Assembly: GCA_026984775.1 (NCBI GenBank)
Contig: JALSRM010000049.1
Span: 1-48,842 of the forward strand
Origin: Gammaproteobacteria bacterium
GTDB lineage: Bacteria > Pseudomonadota > Gammaproteobacteria > CAJXQU01
Direction of reading: 5' to 3'
Length of the DNA stretch: 48,842 bases
Of the stretch, positions 1-8,559 are shown one piece after another. The notes below the pieces were generated by a model. The model worked only from the letters and a program-made list of their open reading frames with translations, did not search any database and was not told where the DNA came from. The position numbers and the translations under genes were made by a program. The number at the start of each line of letters is the position of its first letter. Position 1 is the stretch's first letter.

Positions 1-109
1 ACGGGACGGTGCCCTTTAATTAATAATACTGATGATTTTTTGTGTAGAATTTCATTGAGGTTTCTCCTTTGTTGCAGGACAATCTGTCGCTGGTAGGATG
101 GTAGGGTAA

Positions 110-138
110 CCTCCCAAGCCTGAAATAAAAGTGGGAGG
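110..138 (+). repeat. Inverted repeat upstream of the first orphan gene
   Basis: CCTCCCA (110-116) pairs perfectly with TGGGAGG (132-138) across a 15-base loop. No T-run follows, so it is not a standard intrinsic terminator. It could be an RNA hairpin in the leader of the gene at 215 or an operator. The rest of 1-214 shows only the AGGAG ribosome-binding site at 204-208. Confidence 0.35.
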
Positions 139-214
139 CCTCAATGGTATCAATCACATGCACTCAGAGAGCAAAAAGATGTATGATGTTTTCGAATTAA
201 AATAGGAGAAAAAC

Positions 215-874
215 ATGGGTTTTGATGTTACATTTCATTCAATTTCGAATGATGAACTGAAAAAATATGTATTTGATGTTTTAGAAAATCCGAGTTGCGC
301 ACAGGATGTAGCGAAGGAAATTTCTAAGGGTAATGAGAAAAAATACGAGGATATATTTCGCATCTATGATAATGCATTGTTATATTGGTTTCGTGAAAAA
401 ATTGATTCTGAAGGAAATGCCATTGCTGGAGAAAATTTTTCAAGCACATTCTCGCTAGGGATAGCAGCACTATCAGGTTATTTACATCCATACTGGTATT
501 CTAGAGATGGTGCGCTATCGCTTTGTTCTGATGAGAGGCCGGAGATAAAAGATTTCTTTCATGGGCACACAATGTTAAAAAATTCCCCACTTAAGATCTT
601 CAACGAAGGAACGTCCTACACATTTAAATCAAACTATTCTGCATCTGGAATTATAAGTAATGTAGCGAAGGTTAAAGAGTGGATTAGTAGCAATAAAGAG
701 TTTTTAGAACAACGATTTGAAAAAGATGGGCTGGATTCACTTTTCAGGGCAATTGATTATTGCATGGAAAATGACTTGTTATTTATTGAAGCCACAGATG
801 TTGTTGTACCTATTGCAGATCAAAGCTTTACTGATTTAGATAACTTAAAAGCACATTTTCTTAATACTATATAG
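215..874 (+). CDS. Hypothetical protein, possible integron-cassette gene
   Basis: A 219-residue soluble protein that I do not recognise. It is rich in Asp, Glu, Asn and Lys and has no signal peptide, membrane segment or catalytic motif that I can identify. The N-terminal MGFDVTFHSI and the central region with many aromatic residues (about 95-140) suggest a compact folded domain. The ATG is supported by AGGAG six bases upstream. The coding region is clearly AT-richer than the housekeeping genes from 2.8 kb onward. The gene is followed at once by an attC-like folded element (881-968), which suggests acquisition as a mobile gene cassette. Function unknown. Confidence 0.7.
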   Translation: MGFDVTFHSISNDELKKYVFDVLENPSCAQDVAKEISKGNEKKYEDIFRIYDNALLYWFREKIDSEGNAIAGENFSSTFSLGIAALSGYLHPYWYSRDGALSLCSDERPEIKDFFHGHTMLKNSPLKIFNEGTSYTFKSNYSASGIISNVAKVKEWISSNKEFLEQRFEKDGLDSLFRAIDYCMENDLLFIEATDVVVPIADQSFTDLDNLKAHFLNTI

Positions 875-880
875 TTTGTA

Positions 881-968
881 CTAACAAATCATTTCACTTA
901 ATCGCAAAAAACAGTGTTCCGCATTCGCTCCACTCTGCTTTTTCCGGCAAGTGAATTCAATCATTAGC
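881..968 (+). repeat. attC-like imperfect palindrome (degenerate recombination site)
   Basis: Nested complementary blocks start seven bases after the stop of the gene at 215. CTAA (881-884) pairs with TTAG (964-967). TTCACTT (893-899) pairs with AAGTGAA (949-955). AAAAA-CAG (906-914) pairs with CTG-C-TTTTT (935-943) around a TTCGCTCC-containing loop. This is the R''-L''-loop-L'-R' layout of integron attC sites. The outer right box reads ATTAGC where functional sites have GTTRRRY, so the usual cleavage G is missing. A degenerate attC is inferred; an unrelated hairpin is possible. Confidence 0.45.
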
Positions 969-1389
969 AATAAAAAACTTAGGAGGTAAACCGATGGTTG
1001 TTTGGAGAGGCTGGGGAATATTAGCACTAGTTATTCCAGTGATAATGTCGTTGTCTGTAGGCTTAACACTAGACTCCTATTATGGTGAACATTATTTTAT
1101 ACGCAGTGCTTGGGCTATGCCTTTGGTATTGGGTATTTCTTCCATAGCGGTATTCATGGTTGGCTATAAAATCAACAGTAAGCCAGGAAAAATAGTTATT
1201 GACCCAGAAAATAATGAGAAAATTGAACTGAAAACCACACATTCGATGTTTTGGATCCCTCTTGAATATTGGAGTTTATTCATACTAGCGATAGCAATTT
1301 TGATGTATCTTTCAAATATTGGGTTAATTCATAAAGGATAACTTGCATACAAGCGACTGTGGTGTCAAGCCTGCTGATAATATTAGCAA
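963..1389 (+). repeat. 8-bp direct repeats ATTAGCAA bounding an orphan gene
   Basis: ATTAGCAA occurs at 963-970 and again at 1382-1389, 419 bases apart, with the orphan membrane-protein gene between. The first copy is the right arm of the attC-like element. Downstream of the gene, CTTGC (1342-1346) also pairs with GCAAG (1386-1390). The arrangement resembles a cassette excision unit with degenerate ends, but an 8-mer could recur by chance. Confidence 0.35.
994..1341 (+). CDS. Small integral membrane protein, possible gene-cassette product
   Basis: A 115-residue protein with hydrophobic stretches at roughly 8-27, 42-60 and 91-112, consistent with three membrane helices. The polar stretch between them (about 62-88) is probably a loop. 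The N-terminus MVVWRGWGIL is of a type I associate with small membrane proteins encoded in integron cassettes; this is recollection, not a search. AGGAGG (981-986) lies seven bases before the ATG, an excellent ribosome-binding site. The gene is bounded by two copies of ATTAGCAA (963-970, 1382-1389). Like its upstream neighbour it is AT-rich, has no functional assignment, and lacks a clear promoter of its own. Confidence 0.7.
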   Translation: MVVWRGWGILALVIPVIMSLSVGLTLDSYYGEHYFIRSAWAMPLVLGISSIAVFMVGYKINSKPGKIVIDPENNEKIELKTTHSMFWIPLEYWSLFILAIAILMYLSNIGLIHKG

Positions 1390-1451
1390 GCCCATGCTGA
1401 ATTATCCCTGATCATCGAATCCAACATCGTGAAAAATTTTCTCATGCAGGC

Positions 1452-1470
1452 AGTGATGGCCACTTTTTTT
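1452..1470 (+). terminator. Weak hairpin plus T-run after the orphan genes
   Basis: AGTG (1452-1455) and CACT (1461-1464) form a 4-bp stem with a 5-base loop, followed by a run of T to 1470. It would end plus-strand transcription from the orphan genes before the convergent HD-GYP gene. The stem is short, so confidence is low. Confidence 0.25.
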
Positions 1471-1529
1471 GTTTTCCTTGCAGAACCGATTTAGTGTAAA
1501 AATCTTTAATCACTGCGTATGCAACCTGA

Positions 1530-2789
1530 TTATGACGAATCTACTCCAGGATCAATAAAATAATTTGTAGAATCTCCTAAATTGAGATAGGAAAGCACTT
1601 CAAGCGAGACTTCGTTACGGCGGATTGTTTCCTTAATTGATATCTCTTCTTCTGAAAGATCGATAATCTCTGCTTCTTCTTTTGGAACCTTCGGATTATA
1701 AAGCATTACTGGTGGATTCAAGAGATCATCGTGATTGACTCCGGTCACTCCGGCAATTGATTCATCTGAGAGTCTCACGAGTGTACCCGGTGGATATACC
1801 CCGAGCCTGTTGATGAAGATAGACATAATATTTTTGTCAAACTTGCTCTGTGAATACATATAAGCCATCGCTTCATATGGAGTCAACTGCCGCGTATTTT
1901 GATTGCCATTGCAAAGTTCATCATAGGTATTTGTGATTACAACAATCCTGCTGAGCAAGCTGATCTGATCTCCCTTGAGCTTGTTAGGATACCCTGTCCC
2001 ATCGATGCACTCATGATGCTGCTCGATAATCTCCATGACAGGTAATGGTAAACAGCCTAATTTTTTTGCCAGTTCTCTACCATACACGGGATGCAGCTCA
2101 AAGGCCTTTCTCTCAACCTCTGTCAGTGGTGAAGTTTTGCGGAGAATCTTGTCTGGTATTTTCATCTGCCCCAGATCATGCAGCATGGCACCCATACCGA
2201 GATGATCCAATTCCATGGAATCAAGCCCCAACTCTTTGCCCACAATCATTGACAGCATGGTGACGTTGATAAGGTGAAAATAGCTGTCTTCATCCTGCCC
2301 TTTCATGTTGACCAATTGCACGGTCGCATTCTGATCAGCTGTAACGAATTCCACGATTCCATGCACGAGCTTCTCTGCGGCAGAAATGGATTCCCGAGGA
2401 CGTGCTCGCATATCCTTCATCAAATTTTTTACAGCACTGGCTGACTCGCTGAAAGCCTTTTCACAACGATGAAGACTAATACGCCTTTGTTTGAGTTGTT
2501 GAATTCGTGATGATCGCTCTTGCGATACTTCTTCCTCTAACTCTTCCGGCAGTTCATCTTCCAACAAAGAAGGTTCGGCTATATGTTGGCTTGATTTAAC
2601 ATCGCTACGCTTGGGATCATAGACAATGGTCTTTAATCCCATTTCACGGATGATATTGATCTGTTTACGGTTTTTGATCTTAAAGGATCGGAACATAAAC
2701 GGATAATCCATCCATGCTCCATCGAGCCGGATATAATGCCCAATCTCTAATTGTTCGACAGGTATTCTCTGCAAAGTCACTGCTAACAC
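1530..2789 (-). CDS. HD-GYP domain cyclic-di-GMP phosphodiesterase with N-terminal DUF3391
   Basis: A 419-residue protein predicted to hydrolyse cyclic-di-GMP. Residues 1-65 match the DUF3391 pattern (VEQLEIGHYI, followed by a stretch ending ..TIVYDPKRSD). A charged linker follows (about 75-110). The HD-GYP domain spans about 150-340, with H172, HD at 204-205, H233, HH at 258-259 and the GTGYP signature at 264-268. These are the metal and GYP positions of active enzymes. The residue after HDxG is Gln (HDLGQ) instead of the usual Lys. No membrane segment is seen, so it is cytoplasmic. The start is GTG with no convincing ribosome-binding site. It lies 60 bases downstream of uvrB on the same strand and may be read from that transcript. 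Confidence 0.88.
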   Translation of the reverse strand: MLAVTLQRIPVEQLEIGHYIRLDGAWMDYPFMFRSFKIKNRKQINIIREMGLKTIVYDPKRSDVKSSQHIAEPSLLEDELPEELEEEVSQERSSRIQQLKQRRISLHRCEKAFSESASAVKNLMKDMRARPRESISAAEKLVHGIVEFVTADQNATVQLVNMKGQDEDSYFHLINVTMLSMIVGKELGLDSMELDHLGMGAMLHDLGQMKIPDKILRKTSPLTEVERKAFELHPVYGRELAKKLGCLPLPVMEIIEQHHECIDGTGYPNKLKGDQISLLSRIVVITNTYDELCNGNQNTRQLTPYEAMAYMYSQSKFDKNIMSIFINRLGVYPPGTLVRLSDESIAGVTGVNHDDLLNPPVMLYNPKVPKEEAEIIDLSEEEISIKETIRRNEVSLEVLSYLNLGDSTNYFIDPGVDSS

Positions 2790-2849
2790 TTCTGGAACCG
2801 TATTATCATTCTTCGTATAGCGGCCAATTAGCTGAAATCTTGATAGAAA

Positions 2850-4865
2850 TCATACACCCAGCTTCAATCCCTGTTCACGAATACGTTCAATTTCATCCCT
2901 AATACGGGCGGCTTCCTCGAATTCCAGGTCTCGGGCATGACGATACATTTGTTCTTCCATTTGCCTGAGCCTTTTCATCAAAACATCTGTGGGTAGAGCC
3001 GCATAATCGGCAGTTTCCTCAGCGACCTTTTTGACACTGCGATGCGCGGGCGTATCGGGGCGGGCACCTTCCATGATGTCGGCCACAGCCTTCTGGATAC
3101 CTTTTGGCGTGATCCCATGTGCCTCATTGAATTCCATCTGCACCTTGCGGCGTCTATCCGTCTCCTCCAGTGCACGTTTCATGGAACCTGTGATCTCATC
3201 CGCATAGAGTATCGCCTTGCCTTCCAGATGACGCGCAGCTCGTCCTATGGTCTGAATCAAAGAACGATCGGATCGCAAGAAGCCTTCTTTATCAGCATCC
3301 AGAATAGCCACCAGTGAGACTTCCGGAATGTCCAATCCTTCTCGCAGCAGGTTGATGCCCACCAGGACATCAAAGGTACCCAGTCGCAGATCGCGAATGA
3401 TTTCTACCCGCTCGACGGTATCGATGTCGGAATGCAGGTAACGCACCTTGACGCCGTGTTCCGCCAGGTAATCGGTCAGATCTTCCGCCATGCGTTTCGT
3501 TAAGGTGGTCACTAATATGCGTTCCCGTCGCTCCACCCGTTGAGTAATTTCGGAAAGCAAATCATCTACCTGGGAGGCTACAGGTCGGACATCCACCTCC
3601 GGATCGAGCAGGCCAGTGGGACGCACTATCTGCTCCACGATCTGCCCCGACTTCTCCTCCTCGTAAGGCCCGGGTGTTGCCGAGACAAAAATCGTCTGCG
3701 GAGCCAACCGCTCGAATTCATCGAAACGCAACGGGCGGTTATCCAATGCAGAGGGCAGTCGGAAGCCATATTCCACCAGGTTTTCCTTGCGCGAACGATC
3801 CCCTTTATACATGGCGCCAAGCTGTGGAATGGTGACATGGCTTTCATCCACGATCAGCAGGGCATTGTCCGGCAGGTAATCGAACAGACAGGGAGGTGGC
3901 TCTCCGGGCTTGCGACCGGAAAGATAGCGGGAATAGTTCTCGATCCCCTGACAATAGCCAATCTCGAGGATCATTTCTATATCGAAACGGGTGCGCTGTT
4001 CCAGGCGCTGTCGCTCGACCAGTTTGTTCAGATCTTCCAGTTGCTTGAGTCGTTCTGCCAGTTCTTCCTTGATCTCTTCGACAGCGTCAAGCATGGTCTT
4101 TCGCTCGGTTACATAATGGGTCTTGGGATAGATGGTCAACCGTGGAACCTTGCGCAAGACCTCCCCTGTCAAGGGATCAAAATAGGCCAGTGATTCGATC
4201 TCATCATCGAACAGTTCAATTCGCACCGCTTCCCGGTCTGACTCTGCCGGAAAGACATCGATCACCTCTCCCCGTACCCGGTAAGTGGCACGATGCAGCT
4301 CAATTTCGTTACGGCTATACTGCAACTCAGCCAACCGCCGGATCAGATCACGCTGGTTGATTCGTTCACCCCGGACCAAGTGCATGACCATACGGTGATA
4401 GGAATCAGGATCGCCAAGACCATAGATCGCCGAAACAGTCGCCACGATGATCGAATCCGGGCGTTCCAGCAACGCCTTGGTGGCCGAGAGCCGCATCTGC
4501 TCGATGTGCTCATTGATGGAAGCATCCTTTTCGATATATGTATCCGAGGCCGGCACATAGGCCTCCGGCTGGTAATAATCGTAGTAGGAAACGAAATACT
4601 CCACTGCATTGTGTGGAAAGAACTCCTTCATCTCCCCATAGAGCTGTGCAGCGAGCGTTTTGTTATGGGCGAGAACAATGGTAGGGCGCTGCACCTGCTG
4701 AATCACATTAGCTATCGTAAAGGTCTTGCCGGAGCCGGTCACTCCCAGCAGGGTCTGATGCGCCAGCCCCTGACTGAGACCTTCGACCAGTTTTTCGATA
4801 GCCTGAGGCTGATGGCCTGCGGGTGCATAATCTGACTGTAATTTAAACAAAAAATCCTCTTTCAT
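2850..4865 (-). CDS. uvrB: Excinuclease ABC subunit B
   Basis: UvrB is the damage-verification helicase of nucleotide excision repair. It is loaded by UvrA and positions UvrC for incision. The 671 residues match the family's usual length. The Walker A loop GVTGSGKTF lies near residue 42. The aromatic beta-hairpin region [13 protein letters not shown] follows near 92-104. DESHV marks the Walker B motif, the helicase motif [18 protein letters not shown] is present, and a C-terminal UVR motif (about 630-665) contacts UvrC. The ATG opens on [20 protein letters not shown], the expected N-terminus. Divergent to the aminotransferase at 5020 across 154 bases, in which I found no clear LexA box of the CTGT-N8-ACAG type. 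Confidence 0.97.
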   Translation of the reverse strand: MKEDFLFKLQSDYAPAGHQPQAIEKLVEGLSQGLAHQTLLGVTGSGKTFTIANVIQQVQRPTIVLAHNKTLAAQLYGEMKEFFPHNAVEYFVSYYDYYQPEAYVPASDTYIEKDASINEHIEQMRLSATKALLERPDSIIVATVSAIYGLGDPDSYHRMVMHLVRGERINQRDLIRRLAELQYSRNEIELHRATYRVRGEVIDVFPAESDREAVRIELFDDEIESLAYFDPLTGEVLRKVPRLTIYPKTHYVTERKTMLDAVEEIKEELAERLKQLEDLNKLVERQRLEQRTRFDIEMILEIGYCQGIENYSRYLSGRKPGEPPPCLFDYLPDNALLIVDESHVTIPQLGAMYKGDRSRKENLVEYGFRLPSALDNRPLRFDEFERLAPQTIFVSATPGPYEEEKSGQIVEQIVRPTGLLDPEVDVRPVASQVDDLLSEITQRVERRERILVTTLTKRMAEDLTDYLAEHGVKVRYLHSDIDTVERVEIIRDLRLGTFDVLVGINLLREGLDIPEVSLVAILDADKEGFLRSDRSLIQTIGRAARHLEGKAILYADEITGSMKRALEETDRRRKVQMEFNEAHGITPKGIQKAVADIMEGARPDTPAHRSVKKVAEETADYAALPTDVLMKRLRQMEEQMYRHARDLEFEEAARIRDEIERIREQGLKLGV

Positions 4866-4955
4866 GAATGATTTTGGCCAAAATAGGCGCCCCTTTTGAA
4901 AAAACAGGCAAAATCCAGGTAAAAAATGATGCCCTGCGGTAAAACTTCAAGTATA

Positions 4956-4984
4956 TTACATCCCCTTTTGAATAGCCGTAAGAT
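4956..4984 (+). promoter_or_regulatory. Candidate promoter for the aminotransferase gene
   Basis: TTACAT (4956-4961), a 17-base spacer and TAAGAT (4979-4984) give a plausible sigma-70 promoter 36 bases upstream of the GTG start. The match to consensus is moderate (3/6 and 4/6). Confidence 0.3.
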
Positions 4985-5019
4985 TAACCAGTAACCGTCA
5001 ATTACAAGGTAAACAAAAA

Positions 5020-6198
5020 GTGAAAGTTTCTCATCGAGCACAGAGTATAAAACCATCACCAACTCTCGCCGTTTCTGCCAAGGCTGCAGAACTCAAAGCC
5101 GCCGGCAAGGATATTATCAGTCTTGCAGCTGGTGAACCGGATTTTGACACGCCAGATTTCGTCAAACAGGCTGCCATCAAGTCGATCGAAGAAGGTTTTA
5201 CAAAATACACCGCCGTGGATGGCACACCAGGATTGAAAAAAGCTATTCAAAACAAGTTCAACCAAGAAAACGATCTGGCGTACGAACTCGATCAGATCCT
5301 CGTTTCTGTGGGCTGTAAGCACAGCATTTACAACCTCATGCAGGCAGTGCTCGATCCTGGCGACGAAGTCATCATCCCTGCACCTTACTGGGTTTCCTAT
5401 CCGGATATGGTTCATCTGACCGGTGCAGAACCTGTGATTCTGAAAACTGGTATTGAGGATAATTTCAAGATCACCCCACAGCAACTGAAAGGTGCGATCA
5501 ACGAAAACACCCGGATGCTGATCTTGAACAGCCCATCCAATCCGACCGGCAGTTTTTATTCAGAAGAAGAGCTCAAGGCCCTTGGTGAAATTTTGGTCGA
5601 GCATCCCGAAATCCTAATCGCATCCGATGATATCTATGAACACATCCTCTGGGGAGCTGATCGCTTTGTCAATATTGTCAACGCCTGTCCGGAGCTCAAG
5701 GCCCAAACGATCGTCCTCAACGGTGTTTCCAAGGCCTATTCCATGACCGGGTGGCGTATCGGTTATGCGGCAGGCCCTAACGAGATCATCAAGGCAATGA
5801 AGAAAATCCAGTCCCAGAGCACTTCCAATCCCGCCTCCACAGCCCAGGTAGCGGCGCAGGCAGCACTTGAAGGCGATCAAAGCATCGTCCGTGAATGGTG
5901 CGGTATCTTCAAGACCCGACATGATTTCGTCTGTGACGAGCTCAGCAAGATTGAGGGTGTGCGGTGTCGTCCGTCAGAAGGGACGTTCTACAGTTTCCCT
6001 GATATGAATGGGGTGATCGACAGACTGGACAGTGTCAATAATGACATTGAGCTGGCTGAATTCCTGCTTGAGAAAGCGGAGGTCGCCGTCGTTCCCGGCT
6101 CGGCTTTTGGCGCTCCGGGTTGTATACGTCTGTCGTATGCCACCAGTATGGAATTGCTGAAAGAAGCCTTGAGCCGCATGCAAAAAGCCCTGGCCTGA
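5020..6198 (+). CDS. aspC: Class I pyridoxal-phosphate aminotransferase (aspartate aminotransferase type)
   Basis: A 392-residue fold-type I aminotransferase that transfers amino groups between amino acids (probably aspartate) and 2-oxoglutarate. Landmarks are the N-terminal SPTLAVSAKA, LAAGEPDFDTP near 35-46, SPSNPTG near 171-177, the cofactor-contacting DDIYEH near 203-208, and the PLP lysine in NGVSKAYSMTGWRIGYA (K238). The C-terminal RLSYATS carries the substrate-carboxylate arginine. The N-terminal pattern fits the bacterial type Ib aspartate/prephenate aminotransferases. The start is GTG with AAGGT (5006-5010) nine bases upstream. It is monocistronic, followed by tRNA-Asn. The precise substrate cannot be settled from sequence alone. 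Confidence 0.9.
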   Translation: MKVSHRAQSIKPSPTLAVSAKAAELKAAGKDIISLAAGEPDFDTPDFVKQAAIKSIEEGFTKYTAVDGTPGLKKAIQNKFNQENDLAYELDQILVSVGCKHSIYNLMQAVLDPGDEVIIPAPYWVSYPDMVHLTGAEPVILKTGIEDNFKITPQQLKGAINENTRMLILNSPSNPTGSFYSEEELKALGEILVEHPEILIASDDIYEHILWGADRFVNIVNACPELKAQTIVLNGVSKAYSMTGWRIGYAAGPNEIIKAMKKIQSQSTSNPASTAQVAAQAALEGDQSIVREWCGIFKTRHDFVCDELSKIEGVRCRPSEGTFYSFPDMNGVIDRLDSVNNDIELAEFLLEKAEVAVVPGSAFGAPGCIRLSYATSMELLKEALSRMQKALA

Positions 6199-6249
6199 AA
6201 TCACCCGGAGATTTACGTAAAGTCAGGTAAATTTTTTTCAGAAACCGGA

Positions 6250-6278
6250 TTGACCTGAAGGCTCTCAATCAGTAACAT
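6250..6278 (+). promoter_or_regulatory. Sigma-70 promoter of tRNA-Asn
   Basis: TTGACC (6250-6255), an exact 17-base spacer and TAACAT (6273-6278), followed by a GC-rich discriminator (GCGCC). The tRNA begins 15 bases after the -10 element. The GC-rich discriminator is typical of stringently controlled stable-RNA promoters. Confidence 0.7.
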
Positions 6279-6293
6279 ACGCGCCTCAACCAA

Positions 6294-6369
6294 TCCACCA
6301 TAGCTCAGTTGGTAGAGCAACGGACTGTTAATCCGTGGGTCGCTGGTTCGAGCCCAGCTGGTGGAGCCA
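6294..6369 (+). tRNA. trnN: tRNA-Asn (GTT)
   Basis: A 76-base cloverleaf with encoded CCA end. The acceptor stem pairs TCCACCA (6294-6300) with TGGTGGA, then discriminator G and CCA. The D-arm contains AGCTCAGTTGGTAGAGC. The anticodon arm is ACGGA-CTGTTAA-TCCGT with anticodon GTT at 6327-6329. The T-arm is GCTGG-TTCGAGC-CCAGC. All stems are fully paired. Confidence 0.97.
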
Positions 6370-6377
6370 GTTTCAAA

Positions 6378-6408
6378 CAAAGCCCGGCATGTCCGGGCTT
6401 TGTCTTTT
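6378..6408 (+). terminator. Intrinsic terminator after tRNA-Asn
   Basis: A perfect GC-rich stem AAAGCCCGG-CATGT-CCGGGCTTT followed by GTCTTTT, nine bases after the tRNA CCA end. The symmetric A/T flanks mean it could also end minus-strand transcription of the methyltransferase at 6414-7142. Confidence 0.85.
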
Positions 6409-6413
6409 CAGGC

Positions 6414-7142
6414 TCAGGAGCCGCCTCCCTTCTTGGCAACACAGGACCATCCGAAAGGGTCATTTTTCTCTTTATCGAAGCGATCCAAGAACAGGCAGAG
6501 TGATTGCATGATCCGGATCATCCCAAAAGCTACCACCTTGAGCGGAAAAAGGAATATCCCAGCAGGATTGGGCTGCCCATTCCGGATCCCTGTCTTCGGA
6601 ATAATGGACAAGGCACGAGGCAACTCATAGGCCCAACGAACCCAAAGACCACCGAAGGGTTTGATCACGATCTGTTCAAAACCAGCATGTTTGCAGATAG
6701 AGCGCAGCCCGTAAGAGGTATAACGGAAAAAATCGTAGGGAACCTGGTGTTCACAATGCGCCATGGGCACAGTCATGTATAGTTTTCCTCCCGGCTTCAG
6801 CACCCGGTACATTTCCTGAACGCTCTCTCTCGGCCATTCCAGGTGCTCGAGAACCTGTGTACACAGAACTGCATCGAAAACCCCGTCTTCTATCGGCATT
6901 TCATGCAAAGGGCCCACATAATCCAGATTCTCATAATTCCAGCGGCTTTCACCCACGGCCAGGTCAATTGCTTTGTATTGGCAGTGGTTGAAGTATTTTT
7001 TATAGACACTTTCACCTGCCCCTGCATCAAGAATAGAGCTTCCTTCCGCAAGCTCCCTGGAGATAGCCTCCACAAACCGGGTTATATACCACCGGCCTGT
7101 ATCCTGAAGCTTGCTTCGGGTAGAGAAATCTTCATTGATCAC
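6414..7142 (-). CDS. Class I SAM-dependent methyltransferase
   Basis: A 242-residue methyltransferase of the Methyltransf_11 type. The SAM-binding motif I is ILDAGAGES (about 38-46). The acidic strand-2 end is near AIDLAV, motif II is FDAVLCTQVLEHL, and the post-II motif is LKPGGKLYMTVP. Beyond the Rossmann core is a hydrophobic, basic C-terminal stretch (about 190-225) that may associate with the membrane. The GTG start has an excellent AGGAGG seven bases upstream. It is the last gene of the minus-strand polysaccharide block, 18 bases after the flippase. It probably methylates a sugar or lipid-linked intermediate of the same pathway, but the acceptor is unknown. Confidence 0.85.
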   Translation of the reverse strand: MINEDFSTRSKLQDTGRWYITRFVEAISRELAEGSSILDAGAGESVYKKYFNHCQYKAIDLAVGESRWNYENLDYVGPLHEMPIEDGVFDAVLCTQVLEHLEWPRESVQEMYRVLKPGGKLYMTVPMAHCEHQVPYDFFRYTSYGLRSICKHAGFEQIVIKPFGGLWVRWAYELPRALSIIPKTGIRNGQPNPAGIFLFPLKVVAFGMIRIMQSLCLFLDRFDKEKNDPFGWSCVAKKGGGS

Positions 7143-7160
7143 AAATAACCCTCCTTTTGG

Positions 7161-8411
7161 CTATTTTCGTCGTTTCAGGTAATAAAGTTGCAGTATCGTA
7201 TTGACGACAAAAAACAGGCTCGTGGCTATCGCCAGTCCTTGAATACCTTCAAGAAAAAACAAACCAATTTTTACCGGGATATAGATTGTATAGGTATAGA
7301 CTCCAATCCGAGTAATGGTCGAGGTATCCCCTGTCGCATAAAATCCTGACGAGGTGATTTGTCCCAACGCGCCCCCGACCAGCATGCCACTCAACCAGAT
7401 GAGTATCCACCATAGATCCTTTACATTCTCCTCGCTCACACTGCCGTTTCCAACCAGCAATGCGAGCAAATCCAGACCATAGAGGTAAAGCAGCGCCAGA
7501 AAAATCGCAACGATCATCCCGGATAGCAAGTAGGCCCTACAAAAGCTGGCCTCAAAATTGTTCCGTTCTGAGCCCTTGTAGTGCCGGCTCAGGCGTGGAA
7601 CCAGTGGGGCGGCAATCGCTTTGTTCAAAATGAGATTGACCGCCTGGTAGATCTGCTGTGCAAGAAAATAGAGCGAAATACTCCCTGCCGTTGCCATGGA
7701 AAGCAAGAAACGATCAACCAATATTTCTGTCTTGTAATATAGCGATCCCCACATCAGTGGCTTGAGGCGGGACCAGGCTTTTCTCATAAATTCACTCTTC
7801 AGCTCTGGGCATAAAGGCAACCCCAAGCTGGGGGAAAGAAACAAGGCCTGTAAAATGACCCGAAATGAACCAAGCCATGCGGCTGCACTGATTCCGTATT
7901 CAGGCAATAAATAAACCAGTAAAATAAAAACGACCAAATTGCTTAGCAGAGTGGCGAGATCAGCCCAAATGAATTGCCCCTGCACATGACAACTTGCCAG
8001 TTGGACGCCGCTAATCGCTGAGAAGGCAATACCGATCAATTGGATACGTGTCAGGTCAATCGCCAGCGCTTTACCGGCCTGATCAAAACCTGGAACGGTA
8101 AGAGGAACCCACCAGGGTGCCAACACAATCAGCACTATTGACAGCAAAAGAAAGAAGGCACCAATCAGGTAGAAAAACCCCCAAGCATCTCTCCGTAGTT
8201 GGTGCAAATCCTCCCCTGCCAGAAGAGGGACCAACACATGCATCAACGATCCACTCACGATGGTCAAGACCAGTTGGGGCACCGTCATCCCAGCAAAGAG
8301 CGCATCTGTATCCAGACCGGGCCCAAGCTGGAAAATTACATACCACTGGAACAGGAAAAGGGCAACCAGGTTCAGAACAGAAATGATGCTGAGTTGAAGT
8401 GTTAATTTCAT
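7161..8411 (-). CDS. Polysaccharide flippase, MOP superfamily (Wzx/MurJ-like)
   Basis: A 416-residue polytopic inner-membrane protein with about 12 hydrophobic segments spread along its length, as in Wzx and MurJ flippases. Loops carry sparse charges, and the MOP pattern of paired halves is visible (for example GPGLDTDALFAGMTVPQLVL near 31-50). It would flip an undecaprenyl-pyrophosphate-linked repeat unit to the periplasm. It lies in the glycan cluster between galU and a methyltransferase, which favours a Wzx role over a housekeeping MurJ role. The length is shorter than typical MurJ (about 510). No strong ribosome-binding site is visible before the ATG. Confidence 0.8.
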   Translation of the reverse strand: MKLTLQLSIISVLNLVALFLFQWYVIFQLGPGLDTDALFAGMTVPQLVLTIVSGSLMHVLVPLLAGEDLHQLRRDAWGFFYLIGAFFLLLSIVLIVLAPWWVPLTVPGFDQAGKALAIDLTRIQLIGIAFSAISGVQLASCHVQGQFIWADLATLLSNLVVFILLVYLLPEYGISAAAWLGSFRVILQALFLSPSLGLPLCPELKSEFMRKAWSRLKPLMWGSLYYKTEILVDRFLLSMATAGSISLYFLAQQIYQAVNLILNKAIAAPLVPRLSRHYKGSERNNFEASFCRAYLLSGMIVAIFLALLYLYGLDLLALLVGNGSVSEENVKDLWWILIWLSGMLVGGALGQITSSGFYATGDTSTITRIGVYTYTIYIPVKIGLFFLEGIQGLAIATSLFFVVNTILQLYYLKRRK

Positions 8412-8516
8412 TTTAGAAATTGAGGGATGTCCAGGTTCTAATCAAGGGCGTTCATTCTGCCAGAAATCCATAGGAAGAATCAGAAGAAAATGATATCCAG
8501 GAAAGGAGTTTATCTA

Positions 8517-8551
8517 CCTGATTCAAAGCAGGTCGGATTTCAGAATTCAGG
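8517..8551. repeat. Inverted repeat downstream of galU
   Basis: CCTGATTC (8517-8524) pairs imperfectly with GAATTCAGG (8543-8551) in the 148-base gap between galU and the flippase gene. It lacks a T-run. It could stabilise mRNA ends or attenuate transcription between the two genes. Confidence 0.3.
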
Positions 8552-8559
8552 TATACCCT

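Noticed and set aside
3540-4193. 217-codon plus-strand open frame
   Set aside because: It is antisense to uvrB, whose motifs are intact. No family resemblance, so it is a shadow.
4866-5019. LexA (SOS) box upstream of uvrB
   Set aside because: I looked for CTGT-N8-ACAG-type palindromes and found none; SOS control is not supported by the visible sequence.
6294-6369. tRNA-Asn as integration site of a genomic island carrying the polysaccharide genes
   Set aside because: No integrase and no repeated copy of the tRNA 3' end were seen, so an island attachment site is unsupported.
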